DNA of 64,000 nt, taken from the NCBI RefSeq assembly GCF_017874215.1, contig NZ_JAGGLB010000023.1, positions 1 through 64,000 on the forward strand. Reading direction: 5' to 3'. Shown one piece after another: positions 1-6,890 of this stretch (positions are counted from its first letter, which is position 1; every line of letters begins with the position of its first letter). The DNA is from Paenibacillus eucommiae (GTDB lineage Bacteria > Bacillota > Bacilli > Paenibacillales > NBRC-103111). The position numbers and the translations under genes were made by a program. The notes beneath the pieces are model-generated. The model did no database searches. It was not told the origin of the DNA and saw only the letters and a list, made by a program, of their open reading frames with translations.

Positions 1-104
1 TTCAGCGTGCGGGCAAATTGCTTGGCATCAAAGTTGGCGCCAAAGTCCGGAATATTGGGCAGCGTATGAAAATCCAGGTGCACAGCCCGTTTAATCAGTC
101 TCAT
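1..104 (-). CDS. Partial glycosidase-like protein, N-terminus only
   Basis: Only the first 34 codons lie in the window; the gene continues beyond base 1. It starts at ATG 104-102 behind a strong AGGAGGT ribosome site at about 112-118. The visible peptide contains VHLDFHT followed by a short proline/glycine stretch and a KQFA motif. This matches the opening of the 662-residue protein at 51307-53295 (VHLDFHTSEMI, then SKQQF), so it is probably a second member of the GHL6 / alpha-amylase-like family. The assignment is inference from this short similarity. The gene reads the same way as the amide-hydrolase genes upstream but is separated from them by 218 AT-rich bases. Confidence 0.6.
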   Translation of the reverse strand, partial: MRLIKRAVHLDFHTLPNIPDFGANFDAKQFARTL

Positions 105-322
105 GAAATAACCTCCTGGAATAAATAAAATGTATTGTCTTCTCGACTATCATTATATATAATACAATGAAATTATATATGATAATCAAGTTAACTTCAA
201 CATATAAATATGTGCTTTTCCCACACCTTCCCACAACGTAAAATAGGCCCTTGCTCCATAACGGAACATGAGCCTGATTACCTCGATTTAGATCGGTTTA
301 GATCAACTTAATTCTACTTAAT

Positions 323-1441
323 TCAACTTAAATCATCATTATTTGAAACTTCTACAAAAGAAAGCCGGGACTCACCGCCCCTTCTTTCCACCTTGTAAGT
401 AACAGCATGCTCCTTGTCCGGTCTGCGAATCAGCCTATCCGCCAGAGGAACCTCCACATATTTTCTCAGTGCCCGTTTCATCGCCCGCCCGCCGTAACGC
501 TTATCATAGCCTTCCTCCATCAGAAAGCTGACCGCCGACTCCTGCAAAAGCAATTGACAATGATGCTTGCCCAGCCTGACCAACATTTGCTGCATTAGCT
601 TGTCGATCATCCGGTTCATAGTAGTCTTGCGCAGCCACTCGAAAATGATCATATCATCCATACGATTCAAATATTCCGGAGGAAAGGTGCGTTCCAGCTT
701 TTTCTTCATCAGCTTTTCGAGCAGGGGCTCCATGTTGCTATTTCCCCAATTTTTCGGCTGCATGTAATGAGTCAATCTTTGAAATAAGTAGGAAAAACGC
801 CGATCCGTAAACTGGAATATTTCCCGCGCCCCCAGGTTGCTTGTCATAAAAATCATCGTATTCTTGAAATCAATGACATCGCTTCCCGAAGACATCCTCA
901 TCAGCCCGTTATCAAAAACATTGAGCAGCGCCTGAATCACCTGATGGCTGGCTTTTTCAATTTCATCGAACAAAATAATACCCGGGCGGCTGTAGGTGCC
1001 TTCGATCTTTTCTTTATCCAGCACGGATGCGCCCTCCTTGCTCCCTACATAGCCCGGAGGAGCGCCTGTCAAAGCGGCTGCATAATGCTCCAGTGATAAG
1101 GTATTCATATCCACCCGGCAGAAATGGTTGCGGTCTCCGTAGATAGCCTCTGCCAGAACTTTCACGATTTCAGTTTTCCCGACACCTGTAGGCCCCAGGA
1201 ATAAACCTATGTAGAGCGGCTTTTCCGGATCGGAAATCTCGGCCTTCACTACCATCAGCATATGCTCCATAGCTTCAAGCGCCCGTTCTTGTCCGTAGAT
1301 ACTAGCCCTCAGCTTCTCCATCACATCTTGAACGTCAAATTTGTACCGCGAAGCGGCGGCCGTCCTGCGCTCTCTTTCATCCCGCTCGCGATGATTGTCC
1401 TGGACAGCCCGCAGCTTGTCGTTGATAAAAGGCATGTGCAT
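323..1441 (-). CDS. amiB: AmiB-like AAA+ ATPase (ClpA/B-type) linked to amidase
   Basis: A 372-residue single-module AAA+ protein of the ClpA/ClpB second-domain type. Walker A is GPTGVGKT at 83-90, the pore loop GAPPGYVG is near 127-134, Walker B is IILFDE at 155-160, sensor 1 is TSN near 200, and a YGGRAMKR sensor-2 motif lies in the C-terminal small domain. There is no protease-binding partner gene and no second AAA domain. It starts 26 bases after the stop of amiE. In Pseudomonas aeruginosa the amidase operon has the same neighbour pair, and AmiB there is a Clp-like ATPase of almost the same length (about 371 residues). The likely role is a chaperone or remodelling ATPase for amidase assembly or metal/substrate handling; that role is inferred. 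A short GC-rich ribosome site precedes two possible starts (codons 1 and 3). Confidence 0.82.
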   Translation of the reverse strand: MHMPFINDKLRAVQDNHRERDERERRTAAASRYKFDVQDVMEKLRASIYGQERALEAMEHMLMVVKAEISDPEKPLYIGLFLGPTGVGKTEIVKVLAEAIYGDRNHFCRVDMNTLSLEHYAAALTGAPPGYVGSKEGASVLDKEKIEGTYSRPGIILFDEIEKASHQVIQALLNVFDNGLMRMSSGSDVIDFKNTMIFMTSNLGAREIFQFTDRRFSYLFQRLTHYMQPKNWGNSNMEPLLEKLMKKKLERTFPPEYLNRMDDMIIFEWLRKTTMNRMIDKLMQQMLVRLGKHHCQLLLQESAVSFLMEEGYDKRYGGRAMKRALRKYVEVPLADRLIRRPDKEHAVTYKVERRGGESRLSFVEVSNNDDLS

Positions 1442-1467
1442 CCCCCGCCAGCCGGATTATTTAGTGC

Positions 1468-2514
1468 TTATTTGCCGCTCTCCATCTCTTTGCCCTCATG
1501 GGGGATGCCTTCGATCTCACATTCTGCGGTACCTACCGTGCTGCGGGTAATTTTCTCGACATTCTCGCGCGCCTTCTCAGCATCCAGCACCCAGGTCCGG
1601 TAGAAATCAAATGGACATTCTGCGATGCCCCTGTCTCCTTCTCCCGAGTTGATTAAGCCAGTGTAGCCGCGGTGCAGCAGCTTAAACAGATGATTCTGCG
1701 ATTGCCCGTTCTTTCTGGCATCCCGAATCTGGGAGACGGAGAGCTCCGCATATTGAATGCCATAGTCTTCTTCTGCACATTCCCCAAGCGTCCTGCCATC
1801 AAACCCGATAATGGCGGAATGGCCAAAATAAGAATAAACGCCATCAAAGCCGGTAGCATTGGCTACGGCAACATAGGAATTATTAGCCCAAGCCATAGCT
1901 TTGGCCATAATAATCTGCTGCTCTTTGGAAGGGTACATGTATCCCTGGCATCTGACGATCAATTCAGCGCCTTTCATCGCACAATCCCGCCAAATTTCCG
2001 GATAATTTCCGTCATCACACACAATCAGGCTGATCATCAAGCCCTTGGGACCTTCCGAAACATAAGTGGTATCTCCTGGATACCAGCCTTCGATTGGACA
2101 CCAGGGAATACACTTGCGGTATTTTTGTACAATTTGGCCTTTATTGTTGATTAGAATGAGCGTGTTGTAAGGCGCTTTATTAGGATGCTCGGCATGCCGT
2201 TCCCCGGTAATGGAAAATACACCCCATGTATTCGCTTCGATGCAGGCTGCCGAGAAAATCGCCGTTTCCTCTCCGGGAATAGCAGCAGCCGTATCATACA
2301 TTTCCTGCTCATCATACATAATGCCCATCGTGCTGTATTCCGGGAAAATGACCAAATTCATCCCTGGAAGACCCTTCTTCATGCCGACTACCATATCCTT
2401 AATCCGGTGGCAATTATCGAGAACCTCTTCCCTTGTGTGCAAACGGGGCATTTTGTAGTTGACCACCGCTACCCCTACCGTGTCGTTACTGCTTGAAATA
2501 TCGCCATGTCTCAT
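1468..2514 (-). CDS. amiE: Aliphatic amidase (acylamide amidohydrolase)
   Basis: A 348-residue nitrilase-superfamily amidase that converts short aliphatic amides to the acid and ammonia in the cytoplasm. From the chosen start (MRHGDISSS) the catalytic triad falls at Glu59, Lys134 and Cys166, the same numbers as in Pseudomonas AmiE. The segments YRKCIPWCPIEGWYPG and VCDDGNYPEIWRDCAMKGAE are nearly invariant in that family. The reading frame is open 28 codons further upstream, but ATG 2514-2512 has a GAAGGAG ribosome site 8 bases away and gives the family N-terminus. The adjacent amiB and the upstream amidohydrolase, ceramidase-like and M55 genes suggest a locus for nitrogen and carbon gain from amides. 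AmiF formamidase is the main alternative, but N-terminus and length favour AmiE. Confidence 0.95.
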   Translation of the reverse strand: MRHGDISSSNDTVGVAVVNYKMPRLHTREEVLDNCHRIKDMVVGMKKGLPGMNLVIFPEYSTMGIMYDEQEMYDTAAAIPGEETAIFSAACIEANTWGVFSITGERHAEHPNKAPYNTLILINNKGQIVQKYRKCIPWCPIEGWYPGDTTYVSEGPKGLMISLIVCDDGNYPEIWRDCAMKGAELIVRCQGYMYPSKEQQIIMAKAMAWANNSYVAVANATGFDGVYSYFGHSAIIGFDGRTLGECAEEDYGIQYAELSVSQIRDARKNGQSQNHLFKLLHRGYTGLINSGEGDRGIAECPFDFYRTWVLDAEKARENVEKITRSTVGTAECEIEGIPHEGKEMESGK

Positions 2515-2663
2515 AATAGTTCGCTCCTTCTTCAAACTGTATTTTTTGGACACTATCGATCTCATCTTTCGTACGACTGACCCGGTTGTATACATCATTT
2601 AGAGGCTTGGCAAACAGCAGCATGGCAGCATCAACATTAAACATCAACATCAAAGATCAAAGA

Positions 2664-3521
2664 TCAAAGAGGTACAAGCCTCAGTGAATTGCCTGCGTAC
2701 ACTTTATCCAGCACATCTGCCGGAAGCTCCAGGGAGTTAAGAAAGCCTTGCAAATTATTATCCCAGTCATCTCTGCCATACAGAATACGATCCTGGAATT
2801 CCAAAATAAACTCTTTACTGAATGCCGCATCCCGCTTCAAAGCATTTAAGCCCGAGCCTGCGGACAAGTCGCAGTACAGGTTCTCATAATTACGCATCAG
2901 CTCCGTTACTTTGCCTCCTGGAAGGACAGGACCCTTCGGATACGACTGCTCCTTATAAAGCTCATCGCCGGAAATATGTGCCCAGAAGCCAGGACCATGT
3001 CCCAGGAACACCGTATCCCCGCATTGCTTGATCGCCCGTTCGAAAGCATCAATGCCACCTCCATACCAGTAGCCTGGAGTTGCATATGGACCTCCTTCGC
3101 CGATACCATAATTGACCTCGACGATAACTGGCAGCCCTCTTGTTCCGCAATAACGGAACATGCTTACAGCATCCGGATTATCGTACATCATCCGCAGCAT
3201 AACCTCACCATATACACGTACTCCATAGGACTCGATTGCTGCTTCCAGCTTCTTGATCGCATACGGCTTACGTGGATCGGGGGCATACCCCAGCACGAAT
3301 TTATCCGGGTGCTTCTCTACACAGGCCAGGCAATTGGTGAAGGGAATCGGACCGGACTCGTTGCCCCAGGTCAGGCGGTGATACTCCGGTGAATATTCAA
3401 ATTCGGGAGTCTCCAGTGTGAGCAGCCAGGTCCGGTCAATATTGCAGGCTTTCATATTTTCGAGAATTTTCTCGCAAGTCATGTTGAGGTAGTTGGGGTG
3501 ATTGTGGGAATCAATAATCAT
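2664..3521 (-). CDS. Amidohydrolase family protein (metal-dependent TIM barrel)
   Basis: A 285-residue protein of the amidohydrolase-2 type (PF04909-like). It opens with MIIDSHNHPN, giving the His6-x-His8 metal motif at the end of the first strand. Later histidines occur in the segment FLGHGPGFWAH and an aspartate in YGRDDWDNNL near the C-terminus, as expected for metal and catalytic ligands. The start ATG overlaps the TGA of the upstream ceramidase-like gene by four bases (ATGA), so the two are translationally coupled. Substrate cannot be read from sequence. The neighbourhood of amide hydrolases suggests that it acts on a product of them. The 149 bases between this gene and amiE hold short direct repeats (AAGATC units near 2652-2668) and may contain a separate amiE promoter. 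Confidence 0.85.
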   Translation of the reverse strand: MIIDSHNHPNYLNMTCEKILENMKACNIDRTWLLTLETPEFEYSPEYHRLTWGNESGPIPFTNCLACVEKHPDKFVLGYAPDPRKPYAIKKLEAAIESYGVRVYGEVMLRMMYDNPDAVSMFRYCGTRGLPVIVEVNYGIGEGGPYATPGYWYGGGIDAFERAIKQCGDTVFLGHGPGFWAHISGDELYKEQSYPKGPVLPGGKVTELMRNYENLYCDLSAGSGLNALKRDAAFSKEFILEFQDRILYGRDDWDNNLQGFLNSLELPADVLDKVYAGNSLRLVPL

Positions 3522-4828
3522 TTGTGAGTAGCGCCTCTCTTCTCTCCCTGTACCAACAGGTTTATACTGTCCTTAATTTTGGATTCCGTAGATGGAGCGA
3601 AATAAGAAGACTTGCCAAAATAATAATAAGAACCCGTGGCTTCATATCCACCCTCAACAAGCTGCTGGGCAGTGGAAACGTAGCCAACCATCCCATTGCT
3701 GTAACCTAACGGAAGAACAGCTCCTCCGGATTGCTCCTTGGTAAACAGACCATACTCCATAACCATTTCACCGTTCATCGCCAAAAGGGATAGCCCCTCA
3801 GCTATATCCAGCCGGACGATGTCGAGCGGAATCGAAGCCGTGACAAGCTCCGGCTGCTCAAGCATCTGCTGAGCCCATTTCCTTGTACCTTCCTCGCCCG
3901 TTCTTTGCAAGCTTTCCAGCTCCTCCCGGGTAGGCAAGTGCGCTAAATCCAGCGGCAGCAATATTCTTTCTCCGGCTAATGCACAGGGCTCAAGCTGCTC
4001 CAGCGGCCTGTTCAGCACTTCAAAAACAGCCTCAGCCAGCAAATCGGCCCGCTCATTCACTTCTTTCACGCTTCCGCCGAAAAATCTTCCCTCGTCATTG
4101 ATTAGAGCAGGGCGAACATCGCCTGTGCAGCCCTGCAGGAATAATGCCGGAGCCTCATCTCCTAACGCCGACTCCACACTCCTCATCGCTGCTCCGCAAT
4201 ATTCAGCTGATAAATAGTTGTCGGGGGTCACAGTCGGATGACATGTAAAGTGAACGAAGAGTGCTTTCGTGCCGCTGCTGGCATCCTTGAAACGAATAAC
4301 CGTCACTTCCTGGTCGTTAGGTCCCTCCGGGTTAGGCAGCATCACGATTTGCCCGTCAACCATTTTCCGGCGGTGAATGCCGATTTGGCATTCACCGTTC
4401 CCCCGTTCAACTGTCACTGGCTCAACATTAGATGCTGCTGTTCTCACGCCAGTGAGCAGCTTATGCTCAAGCCCTTTCAAGTAAGCGTCGTCACAAAGCC
4501 CAGTCTGCGGAAAGCGATGGGAGGTTTGCGGTCCGGAATGACTATGGGACGCACTCAGAATGACATGCTCCGCCCTTAGTCCCCACTCTGCTGCCAATTT
4601 GCTGCGAATACGCGGCATCTGCTCTGGTCCCCACCACAACAAGTCCGCTGACACCACGAGCAGCCTTTGCTTCTTTTCCTCCCCTTCCCACTGTTCAAAA
4701 AGAGCAATTCTCGCATAAATAGGAGTGCGGACTCCTTCATATGGACCCTTGCGGCTGCTATAGCCAGCCAGCGGGATCGGGTTTTCCGGGGTGATATCTA
4801 CCTTTGCCGTACCTAATAACAGCTTCAT
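3518..4828 (-). CDS. Neutral/alkaline ceramidase-like N-terminal domain protein
   Basis: A 436-residue protein matching the N-terminal catalytic domain of neutral/alkaline non-lysosomal ceramidases (PF04734). The opening LLGTAKVDITPENPIPLAGY and the SASHSHSGPQ segment, which holds the zinc-binding histidines, are typical, as are FVHFTCHPT and FLQGCTGDVRP. Classical ceramidases are about 650 residues and secreted. This protein is shorter, has no signal peptide and lacks the C-terminal Ig-like domain, so it is probably a cytoplasmic amidase on a non-ceramide substrate. Such stand-alone versions are common in Paenibacillus and often annotated only by domain. It sits 21 bases after the M55 gene and overlaps the amidohydrolase start, forming an operon. 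The ribosome site (AGTAGGG) is modest. Confidence 0.88.
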   Translation of the reverse strand: MKLLLGTAKVDITPENPIPLAGYSSRKGPYEGVRTPIYARIALFEQWEGEEKKQRLLVVSADLLWWGPEQMPRIRSKLAAEWGLRAEHVILSASHSHSGPQTSHRFPQTGLCDDAYLKGLEHKLLTGVRTAASNVEPVTVERGNGECQIGIHRRKMVDGQIVMLPNPEGPNDQEVTVIRFKDASSGTKALFVHFTCHPTVTPDNYLSAEYCGAAMRSVESALGDEAPALFLQGCTGDVRPALINDEGRFFGGSVKEVNERADLLAEAVFEVLNRPLEQLEPCALAGERILLPLDLAHLPTREELESLQRTGEEGTRKWAQQMLEQPELVTASIPLDIVRLDIAEGLSLLAMNGEMVMEYGLFTKEQSGGAVLPLGYSNGMVGYVSTAQQLVEGGYEATGSYYYFGKSSYFAPSTESKIKDSINLLVQGEKRGATHK

Positions 4829-4849
4829 CGCTTGACCCTACTTTCCATC

Positions 4850-5653
4850 CTACATATTTAATAATGTAATAATATCGTCGGGATGCTCACAAATCTTCGT
4901 ATGTGCTGGTGTTCTCCCATCGCTGCGGTAACGGACTTCCTTCGTAAAGGGAGCCTTGACATCAAGAAGAGTGAACTGCTCAGGGCTTTGAATAAATCTC
5001 CGCAGTGCTTTCTCTGCACCCTCCCGGATCAGGAGTCTGGCTTTCTCAGGATGTATATGTATCGCTCCATTGTTCCGTTCCCGATATCCCTCACAATCAT
5101 ATTCATCGCCGCTGCCCGGCATCAAGCCTTTTTTCACACTGACGGTTTCAATGCCCGGCACAAGGGCGGATGCTTCCTTCACAAAAGCTTCATCCCCGGC
5201 TCCAAAAATCGATCTTACACCCAGAAAGGCGCCTAACATCGCAAATTGCCCAAACTCTCCTACCGAAGTGCCATTGATTTGATAATCGAGCACATTGAAC
5301 CAGCCGGTATGGGCAAGATGTGCATATTCAGCCCCGGCCTTGGCATGCTGCCCCACCCAGGCAATCGCATCATAAGTCTCGTCCAGCATAAAAGGGTACG
5401 GACCCGGCAGCGCTCCTCTTACGTAGCTGACGCGATTGTCCAGCAGCAGCTGGTTGATCCCGCCGTAACCGTGCCCGTCAATTACGACGATTTCATCGGC
5501 CCCCGCAGCAAAAAATCCCTCAACAGCGGCATTAATCTCCCGCGTCAGCAGTTCTTTGCCTGCTTCATAATACCTGCCCTCCGGAGTAACCCATATGTCA
5601 TGACTGGCAACCCCGCATACGCCTTCCATATCAGTCATCAAATAAATTTTCAC
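4850..5653 (-). CDS. M55 family D-aminopeptidase
   Basis: A 267-residue zinc D-aminopeptidase of the DppA (M55) family. The metal ligands are visible: Asp8 and Glu10 in TDMEGVCGV, a histidine in DGHGYGG at 61, His103 in VGQHAKAG, and Glu133 in GEFGQ. DppA in Bacillus subtilis releases D-amino acids, D-Ala-D-Ala and D-Ala-Gly-Gly in particular. The start is GTG at 5653-5651 with AGGAGG ten bases upstream. It is the first gene of the presumed operon running to the amidohydrolase. Its usual dpp permease genes are absent, and it is instead paired with the ceramidase-like gene, so its substrate may be a peptide-like amide other than the classical D-Ala dipeptide (inference). Confidence 0.9.
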   Translation of the reverse strand: MKIYLMTDMEGVCGVASHDIWVTPEGRYYEAGKELLTREINAAVEGFFAAGADEIVVIDGHGYGGINQLLLDNRVSYVRGALPGPYPFMLDETYDAIAWVGQHAKAGAEYAHLAHTGWFNVLDYQINGTSVGEFGQFAMLGAFLGVRSIFGAGDEAFVKEASALVPGIETVSVKKGLMPGSGDEYDCEGYRERNNGAIHIHPEKARLLIREGAEKALRRFIQSPEQFTLLDVKAPFTKEVRYRSDGRTPAHTKICEHPDDIITLLNM

Positions 5654-6056
5654 TTTGTTTATGCCTCCTGAAAATCATCTCAAGCATCTTATTCGCATCC
5701 ATTCTCCTTCAGCATTCGTCAGGCGTAAGGGAGAGAGCACACGATAGTTCTATCTTAAAAGATTACCAGAAAAAAACACGTCAAAACCGAAACAGAAGAA
5801 GTCACTTTTTTACCTTACATGCCTATTACATATACTTATTTGCAGATTGCAAAAATAATGATGATTTCCTCCTTACTGGCTCCGATTAGCAGGGTTTAAC
5901 AACCTGCAAAAGAACCCTTACATCGTAAGGGCTCTTTTTGTGCCTGCTTGATTGTATCCTCATATTGCTTGAGAATTATCTCTACATTGTGATTACTCAT
6001 AAGCTGCTGAACCACGAACACCCACTTCAAAGGACAGAGCTCAAGGCGTTTTTCTC
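5654..6056. other. Intergenic region between M55 operon and toxin remnant
   Basis: About 400 bases without a convincing gene. It should hold the promoter for the minus-strand M55 operon and contains one hairpin terminator at 5911-5940. The part from 5760 to 5870 is AT-rich. No riboswitch or small gene was recognised. Confidence 0.6.
5911..5940 (-). terminator. Rho-independent hairpin, likely bidirectional
   Basis: An 11-base stem, AGAACCCTTAC paired with GTAAGGGCTCT (one G-U pair), closes a short loop. It is followed by a T-run on the plus strand and by TTCTTTTG on the minus strand. It lies 117 bases downstream of the PemK-like gene on the minus strand, which it most likely terminates. Confidence 0.65.
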
Positions 6057-6377
6057 TCATGCTAAGATGGATCGCGTATTACGAAGAATTCCTTTCATAA
6101 AATCGGAATCGATGGGAACGCTTCCAACAACTTTGATTTTTCGCTTTTCCACCTCCAAACTTTTCAACTGGTCCGTTAGGACCACGCCAGTAAATGGAAG
6201 TCCCTCTGGCAGCGGTATTTCAAAGGCGTAGCCCTTAGCTTGGTTAGTAATCGGACACACAAACGCAAAACCCGTCAGATCATTAAAATCTGCTTCAGAC
6301 AGTATGATAGCGGGACGGCGGCCAGCCTGGGGGTCGAAGTCCAGCCAAACCAGGTCGCCGCGAGCTAAGATCGTCAA
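6057..6377 (-). CDS. MazF/PemK-family endoribonuclease toxin, probably impaired
   Basis: A 106-residue MazF/PemK-fold protein: GDLVWLDFDPQ, RRPAIILS, FVCPIT and GVVLTDQLKSLE are all family landmarks. In this family Arg of the RRP motif and Thr of CPIT help cleave RNA; both are present (Arg20/21, Thr44). Chromosomal relatives usually read DPQ-x-G-H-E-x-x-G-RRPA in the loop between the first strands. Here it reads DPQAGRRPA, so about five residues carrying the His-Glu are missing. That deletion is judged from memory of the family. The start is TTG (6377-6375) overlapping the TGA of the upstream antitoxin frame. With the upstream antitoxin also damaged, the pair may be a decaying module in which loss of toxin activity let the antitoxin erode. 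Confidence 0.8.
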   Translation of the reverse strand: MTILARGDLVWLDFDPQAGRRPAIILSEADFNDLTGFAFVCPITNQAKGYAFEIPLPEGLPFTGVVLTDQLKSLEVEKRKIKVVGSVPIDSDFMKGILRNTRSILA

Positions 6378-6643
6378 ATGATTTCGTCTCCTTCAATACC
6401 GAGGTTGATTTCTTCATGTCGAGGTGACTCTGGCTTGATTTTTGAGAGAACCATTTTCATATGGGCACGTAATTCCTCATTCGACTCTAAGGGTTTCTCT
6501 GCGATTCTAAGCACAATATCGTTTTCTGGCGTCATCATGATCTCCATTTCCGCACCCTCTTCCAGGTTTAGACGCTTCAGGAATTGATTCGGAATACGAA
6601 TAGCACTGCTGTTGCCGCAAAAGCGTGGCCTGTATATGCCCTT
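6374..6643 (-). pseudogene. AbrB/MazE-type antitoxin remnant, start lost
   Basis: The minus-strand frame ending at TGA 6376-6374 reads GNSSAIRIPNQFLKRLNLEE, then an acidic tail ending in EGDEII. This is the DNA-binding hairpin and C-terminal toxin-binding tail of a MazE/ChpS-like antitoxin. Relatives begin about nine residues earlier with a QKWGNS motif. Here the frame reads RFCGNSS, and no ATG, GTG or TTG lies between the upstream in-frame TAA (6646-6644) and that motif. A different frame just upstream reads GHIQATL, which resembles the missing N-terminus, so a small deletion or frameshift near 6617-6625 is likely. The upstream 6640-6880 stretch is AT-rich and should also hold the promoter of the plus-strand giant gene. 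Confidence 0.65.
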
Positions 6644-6830
6644 TTAGCCTGATTACCCTTATTCCGATGGCTACCTATACTGCATGGCTCTCCGTGCTTC
6701 AATATTTGCACGATAAAAATTATTATATATAATATAAAAAATAAGATATATATTGATTTATATTTTATTTTCATGTTAGTATATACACTGTATCATTAAA
6801 AAATATAAAAACTGGAGGGGATGAGATTAT

Positions 6831-6890
6831 TTGGATAACGCTATAATTATCATTATTAAAATGACAACAAAATTGATAGCGTTTTCATGA
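6831..6890 (+). CDS. Possible 19-codon leader ORF before the giant SLH gene
   Basis: A TTG at 6831 lies ten bases after a GGAGGGG ribosome site and opens a 19-codon frame rich in isoleucine and lysine. Its TGA (6888-6890) overlaps the ATG at 6887 of the large gene in an ATGA coupling. It may be a leader that couples translation to the next gene, or chance. There are no relatives to compare with. Confidence 0.3.
   Translation: MDNAIIIIIKMTTKLIAFS
6874..6887 (+). promoter_or_regulatory. Consensus catabolite-responsive element (cre)
   Basis: TGATAGCGTTTTCA fits every fixed position of the CcpA-binding consensus TGWNANCGNTNWCA. It lies directly over the upstream start codon of the giant SLH/DUF4838 gene, where CcpA binding would block transcription when preferred sugars are present. 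Part of it (ATAGCGTT) also forms an 8-base inverted repeat with AACGCTAT about 30 bases upstream. Confidence 0.6.

Noticed and set aside
6577..6774. Minus-strand 65-codon ORF with a hydrophobic N-terminus
   Set aside because: The hydrophobic part comes from AT-rich promoter sequence, and the C-terminal part is the antitoxin region in the wrong frame.
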